The notes beneath the pieces were generated by a model. That model worked only from the letters and a program-made list of their open reading frames with translations, did no database searches and was not told the origin of the DNA. From Nectonema munidae (lineage: Eukaryota; Nematomorpha; Nectonematoida; Nectonematidae), in contig JAUIRK010001052.1 in assembly GCA_030549495.1 (NCBI GenBank), positions 1,860,001-1,924,000 on the forward strand: 64,000 nt of DNA. Direction: 5' to 3'. Made by a program: the position numbers and the translations under genes. Below, in pieces: positions 45,221 to 58,300 of this stretch. How positions within the stretch are numbered: the stretch's first letter is position 1; every line of letters starts with the position of its first letter.

Positions 45221-46511
45221 TTAAAAACGACCCACTTTGTATTTCTTAGATTTTTCAAAAACTATTTCTCAAACCTTCCCTATCTTTATTTAATCTTGAA
45301 TAAACTGAGTCTTCTGCAATTTTCAATCTACGATTGAGATAATCCGAATGTGTCCGAATACCATTATTTCCTTATTAAAGTGATTTCGAAATATCTCCCA
45401 TCTTAATTCAAAAAAATGGGCTGAAAATTTTATCCAAGCTCAAGAAATCCTTCTTGTTGGATGCCCTACAGTTTAGCAAATTCTTTTTTAAAAGTATCAA
45501 AACATGTTTTTCTTTTATCAATAAATCATATTTTTTCAAATTCGATTATCCTGTCACCCAAATGTCCAATTCATCTTATTTCAAGCCTTCTAACTTAACG
45601 TTAAAACCACAATTCGCTCTGTGAGACTTTTCAATAAATTAAAAAATAAAGATTAACATTTTAAATGTTCATGATAACAATATGCATAAAGAAATCCAAT
45701 TTTTTCGATAAATTTTAGGGCGTTTTTAACAAAGGGTGAGAGCCAATTAATTCTTATTTGAGGATAAAAAATTCAGTAAAAATTTCAGCTTACTCTTCGT
45801 AGCAAAAAGTTTGAAATTTTGTAAAAAATATTCATTTGTAAGGCCTGACGATGCTTTCCAAAATTCCAGCCATAACTAAACAAAATTAATCATTATGCAT
45901 AAATAATATAATTAAAGTGTTTAACCGAATGCCTCATCCATTCTAAAATTTAAGGAGGGCAGTGAAATGAAAAAGTTAGTTGGTTATGTTCCTCTTATGG
46001 AAACTGAACCTCTACCAGTAATACCAATAGCCTAACATTTAGCCAGTTAATAAATTTTAAAAATAGACATTACCAATTATAAAAATTTCTTCCTAAACAA
46101 GCTTAGTTAGTTAGTAATGCTAGTTTGTTGTTTACTTATGTAGATTTCTTAGTTAGAGTAATTTGTTAATTAACCCATTTAGTACCATTGTTCCCAAAGC
46201 TAACGCAGGCGACTTCATTAAAATCTATTTAATTCTGACAGTTTATGGTTGTGTTAGTTAGTTAGAATTTATAAAAATTTATCTGAATATAAAAGAGAAA
46301 ATACATGAAAACAGTAAAAATTATGACTGGTATTAAAAAGGGGTTAGTTGGGCAGATTAAAACTAAGTTAAAGAATTTGGCAATTCCTAGTGAATATTTT
46401 TTCGCTGCCTTTTACATAGAAAACTTTATCTACGATCACTTATATATCTTTCTTGTGGGTTGAAACGAGTGGTTTCTGTTCCAAACTTCATTAAAGGACA
46501 CGTACTAATTG
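45221..46511. other. Stretch with nothing firmly recognised
   Basis: AT-rich DNA. 'Gttagttagt' words near 46100-46270 recall the dispersed repeat at 27208 and 29993 but are too weak to call. Confidence 0.4.
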
Positions 46512-46902
46512 TAATGGTAATTAAGCTTTTTTTCGTTAACCGGTTTATTTATAACCGATCGATTAGCAGGTCAATTTTGGACAAATTTTGAGTTCATAGA
46601 TATACATAAGATACAAAAATAGTCCGTCAAGAAAACGGAAACATCAAACGCAATTTTATTAGAACATAATTACAAGTACAGAACATTAAAATAAGGTTAT
46701 GCAATATTCTTTTTAAAAAACCTGATATAATTACGCAATACATTGTATTATAATAGTTTAAAATATTTATATATGTTAATTTATTATGATTTACTAAATG
46801 TTTTGCGAGTTGAATTAACTGGTGAATTACGGTTCTGTCACGTTGAATTAGTCGGCCTTATTGACCGGTTAATAATCGGTTAATTTTGACCGAATACCAT
46901 CA
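46512..46902. mobile_element. Possible hAT-like MITE with AACCGG inverted ends
   Basis: Inverted segments containing TTAACCGGT and AACCGAT occur near both ends (46534-46570 and 46855-46890), and the outer ends TAATGGTA and (inverse) TGATGGTA match at 7 of 8. No clean target duplication was found. Confidence 0.4.
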
Positions 46903-47605
46903 CTAGTATTAAATCATCAACTTTTCTTGAAAATTTCGATTCAGAATTTTTAGATTTCCCTTTTTTTACACAACCTTAAGATGGCTCAGTTGTGATAAAG
47001 ATTTATTTCGATTATTAAGCTTAAATAAATATTTTCTTACTAAAAAACCAAAACTAATCCACTGATCTCTGATCCCACCTGGCTATCAAAATTAGCATTC
47101 TCAGTTGACATTGCATCTTATATGAATAAATTAAATTTAAAACTTCAAGGAAAAAATCATCTTATTTGTGATTTTAATAGACCAATCAAACGATTTCAAA
47201 GAAAATTTAATTTTTGAAGCACAATTAAAATCATCTTTGATTTGAATAAACATTTTTCAGAAAGATCTTCATATCTGAAAAAAATTGAAAATGAAATATT
47301 TCTGTTTCAGAACACAATTGATTGCATTGCCAGTTGAATCAGTGTTAGAACTTGTTGATTTACTATCAAATAAAATGTTAAAAATAAATCATAGAGAAAT
47401 AAAACTTGTGGAATTTTATTGTTATATACCTGATACTGAATTGCAAAACTTTAAGAAATTTTGTGCTGGTATAGCATCATTTTTGTCATACAGTTTGTGA
47501 ACAAAAATGACGTATGTAAAGTCAACGTACCTAACAAAATTGACAGATGAACATTTAAAAGCATTACTTTTGATTGGATGCAATGATTTAAAGCTCAACT
47601 TTTAA

Positions 47606-48200
47606 CTCCTTAATGTCCAACGTATCACATATGATACTTAGACGATCTTTTACGCTCAAAGTATCATAAATGATACACTCAATGAAAAGATATGTTTTGA
47701 TTCGAAAAATATGTTTTTGAGATTTTTTTCTTTGTGGAAGTTTTAAATAACAATCAAAGATACTGTGAATGTAAAATTTGAAACATGAGTGTTGTCTTTT
47801 CAAGGGTTATTCACTGGTGAATCCAAAAACAATTCAACCCTTAAAACTTAATGTTTACATACACACAAATCTTATAACAATGATAAAATCTATCAAATAA
47901 CTACAAAGTAACATTTTTTATAGCTAAGATCCTGTTGTTAATTACCAGAATTGATTTTTTATTATTTTATATGTGTGAATATCAATTGTATTGAACAGGG
48001 TATCAAATATGATTCGTTAAGCTTGACGACAAAACTTTTGTTTTTGTAAAAGCTTAGTTGTGACCAACGTATCACATGTGATACTAAACTCATCATCTTG
48101 CAGAGTTTCATAAAAATTTAAAGAAAATTTTTTTTTGTCATAAGACCAACTTTTTTATCATAACCATAATAGTATTAAAGGTACTTAAAAATTTAAGGGT
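47606..48200. mobile_element. Possible TTAA-bounded insertion in the hAT relic
   Basis: It is bounded by TTAA (47602-47605 and 48201-48204), with weakly inverted ends (CTCCTTAA and, inverse, ACCCTTAA). The motif 'ccaacgtatcacat.tgatac' occurs near both ends (47617 and 48064) in the same orientation. It is consistent with a piggyBac-type MITE but is not proven. Confidence 0.4.
47828..47967 (+). repeat. 140-bp dispersed repeat, copy 2
   Basis: Near identical to 36723-36862 and located inside the TTAA-bounded segment. The close match implies a recent duplication or an active family. Confidence 0.75.
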
Positions 48201-48697
48201 TTAATGAAAACTCAAAAGTCCATTTCATAAACCACGTTTATTTTTTACAATACAGTTTTAATGTGTATGATGTTATACAGATATTTGTTTATATTTTGAT
48301 TATTATTCTTATTTATATTTTTTTGTTTTATGATTTTTTAAAATATAATTAAGTTTGCTTATATAGTTTTAAATATGTATTAATAGGAATTTTATAATGG
48401 CAGTGTTTTTTTAACTTTCCAATATTCCGGGCGGTTTTTAAAAAGTTTAATGACCCCTGCTCTAAAGAAATAATTGATATTTGTGGTCACTATTTTTATA
48501 TTGATTTTTTCACAGCCAACACTCTATGACTAGAAAAAGTTCATTATAAATTAAATCAGTCAGAATATTATTGAATGAAGCATGCCTACGCTGAAGAAGT
48601 GATATCAGAAACAAAGCAAAATAATCATATTGTGTCATGTCTGCCAGACATAAGCATGACCGTCGACATCCATAACAAATATATTTAAGTGGCTTAC

Positions 48698-48907
48698 GTC
48701 AGGCTTTTTGCGACTACTTTTGTTGTTATTTAGATTTTCTTTCAAAAAAAATCTTTTTGTTTGGGCGCGATTAGTTGACAGCAAGTTATATTCGATTTGG
48801 TCGTAGAAGAAGCTTTCGTTCGGAATTGACAATTCTCTTTCAGCGAAGAAAAGGAGAAGGCATAGGACGAGGTAAATAGATGACGTCATGATTTTGATGG
48901 CGCTCAA
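48698..48907 (-). CDS. Candidate first exon of a secreted protein
   Basis: 70 codons from ATG at 48907 to a strong GTAAGC donor. The first 30 residues form a signal peptide: a short basic start, then the hydrophobic IYLVLCLLLFF. A polar stretch follows, ending in basic residues SSRKKPD at the donor. A second Met (residue 7) could also start the protein. The exon is richer in GC than its surroundings. It lies about 12 kb upstream, on the same strand, of the PDGF/VEGF exons and would suit that gene's first exon. However, its phase-0 end does not fit the exon at 36543, so at least one exon would be missing, or the gene is a different one. Confidence 0.5.
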
Positions 48908-50408
48908 TCAATTACTCCACTCAATAACAAACTTTGCTTTTGCTCATGAGATAATCGAGGCTATCGAAATATTTCTGTGATTAATGAAGTTTTATGCCAA
49001 ATAATACGGCATAATGTGCAGGGATAAAGGAGAACTTACTCATTTTAAATCTTTAAAAAAGGTGCTGACTTCGAATGCTGATAATAATGCGTTGGCTTCT
49101 CTGTCGAACTTTAGAAACTGCTATGGAGATGCAATCCTGAATAGTTTTGACGTGATGAAAGATGCATGAATCAAATGTCTACAACATTTAATGGCAATTT
49201 AAAACGAATTTTGTGACGTAAGAATTTTTATATAAAATACTCAAAACTTTTCAGACGATTGATTAGCTGGTTTTCATACTATTTTTTGAATATTTTGACT
49301 AGCAGTGGAAAAAAAGTTTCAACCGTGCAAGTACTCTACACATAAAATGAAACATTGAAATTTAGACTTTCATGAAAACCTCTCCCAGTAGATCCAGTCA
49401 TTGTGTTAATTCAGTAGCCATAGCGTGTATGACTGTACCAAATGCATACTTAGTTAATGAGTTGTTCAGCCCCTTCGTCTTCTTATCGACGAACCTACTG
49501 AAACTAAAATATTTCTTCAGTACAGACTCTCTCAACCAAATATTATATATGGCATATAATAACACCCTATATCTATCAAAAGTTTCAAAAACCCTTTTCT
49601 CAGGCAGCACAAATTTATCAAAAAAATACTGTGCATTGTCAAGGAGAATAAAAAGATGGGAAATGTAGGATTTTTTGAAAACTTAATTTTGTTTTATATA
49701 TTTCTATTATCACAGGTTTAAGATATATTCCTTCACCTCATTAAAATTCTATAGATGTTCTAATTTAAAAGCAAAAATTGAATATTATTCTTATAACGCA
49801 TAAATTCACTTACCGCATATTTTTCAAAATATTCAAAAATCTCTCTTTTTCTAAGTCCAACAATTTTATACATAAGTACACTATATTTCTATAAAGAGTG
49901 GTAATCAACACTAAAAGATTTTGTTTTCTCAAAATCTCTCTCAATCTGTGAAGAGAAATTCTCAAACTGTTGATATTTTTAACAATTTTGAGAAAGCCTT
50001 TTCTGTTAGCAATCAAACATGACTTTTTGAAGCTCTATACATTTCATTTTATCAGTTTTTCTTTAGATGATCCAATTCTTCCAACCAATTTTCATCTGTT
50101 TAGTTAAACATAATAATTTAATCCTATCTAAGTTATTGATATTATTTATGTACCACATGGTTCAGTTCTTACCGTTTTCCTAAAAAGTTGAATCAACGAC
50201 ACAAGTACCTGTCTCTTCTTTCCTTCAGCAGTACGATCGATATTTTCTTAACCTTAAATAACCTTTGATCGTTCAAAGTAGCGTTTCCTCTAAGCTTTTT
50301 AAGAACAAAACTGTCTCTTAAGAAAATCATCCTTTTGTTAAAGGCAAACATTGATTTTTTTCTTTCGGTAATTAATCTTTATATGTATTATTATATTTTA
50401 AATTTTAT
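48908..50408. other. Stretch with unassigned open frames
   Basis: A - strand frame at 49398-49610 (70 codons: ...RVFETFDRYRVLLYAIYN..., ending ATELTQ) and its continuation past one stop look less AT-biased than most noise, but I recognise no family. A 68-codon frame at 49810-50016 is Leu/Lys-rich and unconvincing. Confidence 0.35.
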
Positions 50409-50412
50409 TTAA

Positions 50413-50494
50413 CCTTTTGAGGATAAGTGTGTCACTGGTGTACCAAGAAATAAAGTCGCGCGCTTTAAATATATAAAATTCTGGTCCTGAAGGA
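50413..50494. mobile_element. Possible tiny piggyBac-type MITE
   Basis: TTAA at both sides (50409-50412 and 50495-50498) with inverted ends CCTTTTGAGGA and (inverse) TCCTTCAGGA. The adjacent words 'gtgtcactggtgtacc' recall common piggyBac-type MITEs. Confidence 0.4.
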
Positions 50495-50665
50495 TTAAAC
50501 TGCATACAAATAGGTCTAAATTTCGCGTATAACAGAAAAAAGTCCACATTTTCACAAATGAATTAGTAAGGTTTCTTAGCACTACAGTGTGGCATTGATT
50601 TAGTAAAAAAATAGTTTCACATACTAACCTAATTAGTAACGGCTCTTTTCCAAATATCCACAAAT

Positions 50666-50757
50666 GAATTTATAAAGTACTGTTTGTGACGTTCGCACCC
50701 ATCCTCTCGGATATCGTGGTCCCGCCGGAAATGCTGAATCCAGGTGTACCTGGACTA
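50666..50757 (+). repeat. Dispersed GC-richer repeat, copy 1
   Basis: Matches 51030-51112 in the same orientation: 'gatgttcacacccatc', 'cggatatcgtgg', 'gcccg', 'aatgctgaattcagg', roughly 80-85 percent alike. It may be the start of an LTR-like or SINE repeat; family not determined. Confidence 0.6.
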
Positions 50758-51029
50758 AACGCCTAATACCTGCCCTCGTTACTGCATAACTATACATTGA
50801 TATATATTATTTTACAAGAGTGTATGTTTCAAATATATAAATACAGCTGAGTGAACGATACAATCCTAACGCGAACGCTCCCAAAGTCAGAAACAGTCTT
50901 AATGTCTAGTGATAGCTTGATTACTAACAAAGTTAGCATCGGGTCGCCAGAGCCCTAACCTATATTACCTAACCGTAAAAATATTTGAATTCTTTAGAGG
51001 AAGGAAAATAGGATAAAAAACCGGCACTG

Positions 51030-51112
51030 GATTTATAAAGTTAAGTTTATTTATGATGTTCACACCCATCTATTCGGATATCGTGGCCCGCCCAGAATGC
51101 TGAATTCAGGTC
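51030..51112 (+). repeat. Dispersed GC-richer repeat, copy 2
   Basis: Second copy of the unit at 50666-50757. The two lie about 360 bp apart with unrelated-looking DNA between them. Confidence 0.6.
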
Positions 51113-51423
51113 TCTTTTGTTATTCCCCTCGGCCTCCCCTTCTAGATTTTTGTCTCCTAATTTTTTTAATATTTAATAAACTTTTGATTTATATTCATCA
51201 GCATTCTTTCTATGCTAAAATGCATTTTTTCAAGATTCTTTCAATTCTCTCTGTTTAGGTAAAATGTCTAAGCCTAAGCTTTAAAAATTTAGGTTGACAG
51301 ATCTGTAATTACTGAACATACTCCTCAACCTCCAAATATTTCAATTGGCAATATTATTTATATCTATTGATGGTTGATTTTTTATTTTTCTCAATTTAAA
51401 GCCAAAAAGGAGTGTAAGAAACG

Positions 51424-52315
51424 AAACTACGATAATTCATATATTGAATAGGGATTCACATCTATCATCATTAATGAAGAAAAAAACCACAATGTGTACT
51501 TTGTATGAAAGATTTATCAAATGATCCTATAAATTTAAAGCAACATTTGCATCTTCAATACAAGGAAAAAGACAAAACATTTTTTGAGCGTCATAGAGAT
51601 ACTCTTAAAAGTATGAAATTGGATTCAACAGGGAAATTTCAAGAATCAAATCGAGAGCTCATTGAAGCTTCAGTAGCCCTGGAAATTGCAAAACAAAAAA
51701 AACGCACTCAATTGAAGAAACATTGATTAAACCCTGTGTTTTTAAAATCATAAATACAAGGCAAGATGGTTTTATTTTCATGCCTGGCTTGATGAGGAAT
51801 GGGTCATGAAACTGACATATTTGGGTGATATTTTTAAACAACTTAATAAGCTTAATATGCAAATGCAAGGAAGAGATACGAATATCATAAAATTCGTTGA
51901 TCCATTGAAAGCTTTTATCAGCAAACTGGATAACTGGAAGAACAAAGTAGATATAAATAACGTTGCTATGCCTAATAATAATAATAATAATCTGTGATCA
52001 GTTCTTGCTGTTGATGGTTAAGAAAAAGTGGTTGCACAGTTTCAACAAATAGCATCCTACTTCATTTGACAGCACGTGAAAATGAGTTCAAGCGATATTT
52101 TCCAGAACATAGTGATGATGACTTGATTTAGTGCGTTTGAAATTTTCAGTTGAAAAACCTCCTGATGATTGTCAAGATGAGTATGTAATAAATTATAGAT
52201 ACTCTACATTTCTTCAAATTGAAATTAAGCAGATTATTTTGGAAGAGGGAGAGGGAATTAAATTTTGATAAAACTTTAAAGGGGTCTTTCTGAGTAAAAA
52301 GGTTGAAAACCACTG
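51424..52315 (+). pseudogene. hAT transposase relic, ZBED5/FAM200 type
   Basis: A BED-like finger (QCVLC...LKQHLHLQY, with the last His changed to Tyr) leads into the frame at 51505-51726, with TFFERHRDTLKSMKLDSTGKF and EASVALEIAKQKK, the usual N-terminus of this hAT group. The frame at 51806-51997 continues with YLGDIFKQLNKLNMQMQG, and an ENEFKRYFPE segment follows near 52080. Much of the catalytic core is deleted. The right end ...AAAAAGGTTGAAAACCACTG (52296-52315) is a typical hAT terminus; the left end was not found. Confidence 0.75.
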
Positions 52316-55300
52316 TATAAGTGCTCGGTCTGGCGTATTATTTACTTATATCTGTGAAAATTGTAGACGTATCTAATAAAGGTAGTAAAGTCATCGTTTA
52401 CTATTCCAAAAAAAATAATTTTTTTGTCTAGCTGGTGCTTTTAAAAATTTCTTAGGCTTTGTTCCTAAAGCCGATCGTTTAGGCAAACTCCGGCTATCGC
52501 CGATTTTAATCGGGAGCACTGGTTCTAACTCTCCATTATAAAAATATTGCTTATGTTTGATTTTTTAAAAATTGATTGTTTTCTTCTTTTTGTACACTGA
52601 TTTTTATCTACGAAAGTTTTACCTTTCATAGTTTTAATTCTCTTGATATGTAAACCCTGTGTGCCTTGATTTAAAATAAGGAAATTAGACTAAATGCGCG
52701 ATAAAATTTACTCATTAAGCCTTTTTTTTTATTAAAAATGACGAAACCAACATTTTGATCAAAAAATTTTCAAAAGAAGTAAATTTAAAAATTTATTAAA
52801 ATAAAAAAAAAGATAATTACTTCGAGTGATTAGATTTGGGCAGATGGTAGCCAGGAATTTGATTTCGGTGGAGGGCAAACAATTTTCATTCTATTCAATT
52901 AAAACAAATCAAACTGGTTCTTGATTGGGGTTCATAAAATATTTTTGGCTGTTGACATGCAAAAAAATATATTTATGTTGGATGAAGAACGTCTTCAATA
53001 TATTTCAGCCTACTCATTCCATCAAACTTTTTTTAGTAACAAATGATAAAGTTGATGACAGGAAGGAACATTTTCAACACATGACAACTAATGATCTATA
53101 TTTGTGATTCCTTTAAATTGCATGTAATGTACATGCTTATATGTTTAATGCAGGGGCGCACATCCTCGCTGGGGGAAATGGGGCAAGTGCATCCAGAGGG
53201 AAGCGAATGAGCCTCGCCATCCCAGCCCCCTCGGGATTTAGGTGTGATATTCACCTGAATTCATAGAACAATTAGTTGAATCGATAACAATTAACCATTG
53301 TAAGAACAAAAATAGTTATAGCAAATTCTTGGGTGTATGCCTTAATTTTTTAATTGAAATATAATCATAATTAACCTTCAGTTTTAAAATTTTGTACTTT
53401 GAATTTATCTTTACCCTTGAAAAATGGACAATTTGGAATTTAAAAAAAGGCGCTTAAAATAAAAAGGAAAGATAAAAACTCTTACATTCACTTGCAAAAT
53501 ATGCTAGGGATAACGTTTGAAATTAGCGCAGAAGTTGAATCTTTATTTTTCTAAATGAATATCATTGTTGCTTCTTGAGAAATGTTGAGTGGCCTGAAGA
53601 CAACACATAAATTTCTTTTGTAAAAAATTAGCCAAGCTCTTCTAAAAGGTGTATGAGGAATTTTCATTATTTATTCATCACCCTCTTTAATGAATCTGAT
53701 TATTCAAAGTATTACGTGGATTGCAACAGATCTTCACTCAGAAGCTGATACATGAGATTTTGATAAGAAGGCACGGGTATTAGAAAGGTAAACTCACACA
53801 GAAAGCGCAAACTTGGATTGGGTTGCCATTTTTCATATCTTCGTATTTCAAATAGTTAAGTATTACTTTTGTATTAATAGCTAGTTTGCCGTTATTTAAG
53901 ATATATATTACTACATTAAACATGTAATTGGATATTCATTTCACCTTATAATCTTTGTGCTGTGAACAAAATGACATAAATGGAGTAATAGACTTTAATG
54001 AGAAGTTTCCAAAAACAAGTTTCATATATATTGTTTGAATTTAACTCATTTTAATGAGGTTCGCATTAATTATAAATTCTTTCAAAAAAATAAGTTGAAT
54101 AAAAATGGAGAATTTTATATCGCCTTTCCAAAAAATTTTATATCTAAAAAATGGTATAAAATTGCTCATATGGCTCATGTATCATCATTGACCCTCCCTG
54201 ACCAATGACATATTTTATAAATATTCTTCTGTGGGGACCAGGGCTGAAGACAAATAAGGACTAGGGGTGCTATGTGTTGCCATCATATAATCAGAATGAT
54301 GCCTTTTGTAATTAAGCGGTTAGGAACAGTTTTAATTTAACTTAGGACATTACCAGATGGAACCAATAAAACCGAACCGAACAAAGGTTTATTGAGAATA
54401 TTCTGAACCGAACCAAAAGAGGACTGGACTAAGCTGAACGAGTAGAACCAGTTTTTTTAACTGCTACTAAACCACACCGTGAACAAGGTCTACACACATA
54501 CATAGATACAAACATATATACTTATAGTAATAATCTCTCTTCATACCTTCCAAGTTGATGAATTATTTTATTGGGATTTATACCAATCCAATTGTCCAAT
54601 TATAAAGAGGTACCGTAGCCTATTCATTAAAAGTTTAATCCATTTTATGGAAATATTTGGCATTTAGTACTTTTACGCAACTCATTATTCATCTCCACCC
54701 GCATTCTGACTACTCATAGTATCCATGAAGATTTTTATCAAAGAAGGTGAATCTCACGAACTTTAAAGATCCATTGATCTTCACTAAGAACTCCAAATCT
54801 TTATTCTTATTTACCATAGTTATTTATTGATGTCTGAATGCGTGATACATCTTTACCCACATGATGTTGAACAGTTATCCCATAATTAGCGCACTGATAA
54901 AGAAACTATTGTCTAATTTTTATTTACCGCTTTTCTTGCAAGGTAAAGGAATAGAAGTAATTTGTTTAAAATAAAATATTCACTCTCACCATAGGTATGA
55001 CATGTGACACATCAAAATGCTACAAATTTTATACTTAATTAGAATGTGGTATCTATTTTTCCATAAATATTAATTAAAAAATTTTAAAAATCTAAGTTTT
55101 ACTCTATTACTAATTTCAACATTGAATATAAATTAGAATCAGATATTCACTAATTTTAAAAGCAAAAGTGCAATTTTTTTCTTGATATATGTTTCAATTA
55201 ACTGTCCTATGAAAAATTCTGCATATCAAAGTTAGTACAAAGTAATGATATCTTGGAAAGATGAGAATATTGGAGCCATCAAGCAGCAGGATAAATTTTG

Positions 55301-55339
55301 AAAGATGTAGTAATTGCATATAAATATAATTTATAATAC
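52316..55339. other. Long stretch without a supported gene
   Basis: Contains a GC-rich patch at 53152-53240 that opens 'caggggcgcacatcctcgctgg' and may be the start of a decayed transposon. A patch with repeated 'aaccgaacc' lies at 54365-54475. No exon is supported. Confidence 0.4.
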
Positions 55340-55352
55340 TATGTATTTGAAA

Positions 55353-58300
55353 TTAAAATTAAAGGGGCTCCTATCAATGCCCCTGTTACATAAAACAACT
55401 AGAATTTGTTAAAAATTTAACAGTCTATTCATGATTTTTTTGACAGTGATTCAATCAGTATGTTAAACACTCATAAATCTACTCATCAATCATATAATGA
55501 TTCTTTTTCGAAAGATATTTTCAGCTCCATTTTTTTCCACGAAAACTTTCATAATCCATCTTCCTCTTCAACATGTGATCTTTCTCGATCTTTGAGCCTT
55601 TACAATTTAAATATTGTTAGTCTTAACATTCAATCCCTCAGAGCTAAGTTTGAAATTTTAGAGGCCTTCTTTTTTCAATTCAACTCTCTTAATCATTCCC
55701 CTCTACGTGTAGTTTGTCTCCAAGAAACTTGGCTAAATGATGTACGTTCGAGTTCTTTTGAAATACCAGGTTATGATTTCATTTTTGTGCCTCCTAGGAT
55801 TAGCTCACATGCGGGCCTTGCTTTTTATGTTCACAAGTCAATAACTTATAAAGTTTGTACTTTAAACAATGCGAGTAACTGTTTTGAGATCTCTTACTTT
55901 ATCTAATTCTAAACTACTGTCTCTTAATAATATTTATAGGAAACCATCTTCATCTAATCAAGATATTGAGTCATTTTTTTCTGAGTTTGAAAAACTTTTA
56001 TCTGATTATAAACTTTCTAGCAAACCTGCAATTTTTTTAGGAGATTTTAATTTTGATCTTTTCAAACATGATAAATGCAAAAATGTCAAAACCTTTCTTA
56101 ATATTTTTTTTAAATGCCCTATCACCTTTAATTTCGAAATTAACTCGACCTACTAGTATTTCGCTTATAGATAATATCTTTTTTTCTGATTGCTTAATAA
56201 GGAAAAAAGCTTTTAACTTGTTATATGATATTTCAGATCATATCCCAATTTTAGTAACCTTAGATGTCTACCCATTGATGAAAAACTTTTTTTTCAAATC
56301 TAAATTTAATGCTGCATCATATGTTAGGGATGTAAGTTCATTTAATTGGCACAATTTACTTGACAATTACATTAATTTCCCAAATCTTTACTTCCATAAA
56401 CTAAACTCTAAGCTTGTTGACTTTATTAACATTAATACACGTTATATTAAGTTTAAAAGAAATTCTAACTTTTATTATAATAACCCAATTAAATCATGGT
56501 TGAACAAGGAAATTTTGGATTTAATTAAAGAAAGAAATAATGTGTATAGGAAGTTAAAGAACTCATATTCTGATACATATTCTGAGCGAAAATTGAAATA
56601 TAATTTGCTTAGGAATAGTATAAAGTATAAATGTAGAACACAAAAAAATAAATTTGTACATAATTTATTAATGAATCAAACGAACACAAAAGTTATTTGG
56701 CGAGAAGTAAAAAATAGATTAAATATTAATAAATCAACAAACATAAATTTGAATTTTGGTGGGGAGTTAATTGAAGATGAACAAACTGTTTGTTCAATTT
56801 TCAATGATAAGTTTAGTATGAAGTTACCCTCCTCTCAACCGGAAAAAAACTCTACCAAATACATAGCACAAGTTCACACTAAATTTGAATTTAAAAATTT
56901 TTCTTATAGTGATGTTATTCTAGCTGTCAAGGAATGTGATCAAAGTAATTGTAATGATGCTTATGGACTTTCTATTTCCCACATCAAGCCTATACTTAAT
57001 GTTATTTATCCATTTTTAAGATTGGGATATAATATTTGTTTAAAGTATTGTGTTTTCCAGACGATTTTAAACTCAGTGCAGTACATCCTGTTTTTAAAAA
57101 AGGCGCTAGAGAAGAAATAAATAACTATCGCCCGATATCAATTATTCCGGTTCTGTTTAAAATTTTTGAAAAGCTACTTAATATTCAATTGCAATCATAC
57201 TTTAATTCTAATAATCTATTTTATCCTCTTCAGTTCGGTTTTCGTAAGAATTACAACACCCAGTCACTACTTACACATTATATAGATAACATTTTGAACA
57301 CTCTTGAGTCCAATGAAGGAATGCTTTCACTGTTCTTAGATTTTAGTAAAGCTTTTGATAATCTTTCACACCAAATTTTATTTGATAAACTGTCTCTCTA
57401 TGGAGTGCAAGGAAATTCCTTGCTTCTAATCAAATCTTATTTGCTTAATCGTCAGCAGTATGTAACTTTGAATAAATTCAAGTCTAACATTTCTACCATT
57501 AATATGGGGGTTCCTCAGGGTTCTATCCTGGGCACTCTATTATTCCTAATTTTTATAAATGATATACATGTATCTAATTGCTCGCTGAAGTTTTATTGTT
57601 TTGCTGATGATGTGACAATAAACATCCCGTTTTCTATGGCAAGTCTACCCAAAAGTATGGACTTTTTCAACGATTATCTCGGGCCATTCTTTGAATGGTG
57701 TACTCAAAATTGCATGCATATAAATGTATCTAAGTCTAAAGCCATGCTCTTTGGAAGTATGAATAGAAAAATTCCAACTGAGAATTTCAAGTTCGAAGTT
57801 GTTGAATATTATAAATTACTTGGTGTCATCATCGACTGCAAATTGAAGTGGAAACAACATATCTCTTATGACAATTCTATTCTGTGTAGTAATTTAGGCA
57901 TTCTAAAACACAATAAGTTTTTGTTCCCGACCAAAATCAAATTATTATTGTACAACGCCTTTTTTCTCCCTTATCTTAATTACTGCATAGTTCTATGGGG
58001 TCATCAAAACCTTGAGCTATTGATAAAAACACAAAAACGAATTATACGCTATATAACTGGAAGTCATTACTTATCTCATACTACCCCCTTATTTTTTAGA
58101 GAGAACTTACTAAAGGTTAATGACTTGTATGTGTATAATATATCGATGGTTACCTATAAACTTTTAAATGGATTTCTACCTAACATATTTAATGAGTTTA
58201 TTGTATTTAACTACATGAACCATGAATATAATCTACGAAATAAATCCAATTTATCACTTCCATCTTATTGTAAAAAATTATCTAAACAATCTATAAAATA

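Larger units (their letters stand above)
46978..48459 (+). mobile_element. hAT relic related to the element at 7359-9621
   Basis: Broken frames read R.LSCDKDLFRLL, then WLSKLAFSVDI and LNLKLQGKNHLICD, then the frame at 47285-47500, then KSTYLTKLTDEHLKALLLIGC, in the same order as the C-terminal half of the hAT transposase at 8282-9463. The right end TGACCCCTG at 48451-48459 matches that element's terminus. The left end is lost. A TTAA-bounded insertion (47606-48200) lies between the coding remains and the right end. Confidence 0.7.

Noticed and set aside
45781-45850. Possible - strand exon (acceptor near 45855, GTAAGC donor) linking the signal-peptide exon to the growth-factor gene
   Set aside because: Its phase 0 end does not fit the next exon, and the acceptor lacks a pyrimidine tract.
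49372-49668. 98-codon + strand frame
   Set aside because: Overlaps a - strand frame of better composition; neither has a recognised family, and the + strand version looks like a shadow.
50690-50990. Solo LTR
   Set aside because: A TG start and a TATA-like word are present, but there is no CA end, target duplication or second full copy; kept only as an unclassified repeat.
53152-54280. Decayed transposon opening with CAGGGGCGCAC
   Set aside because: Only one possible end was found and there is no coding remnant.
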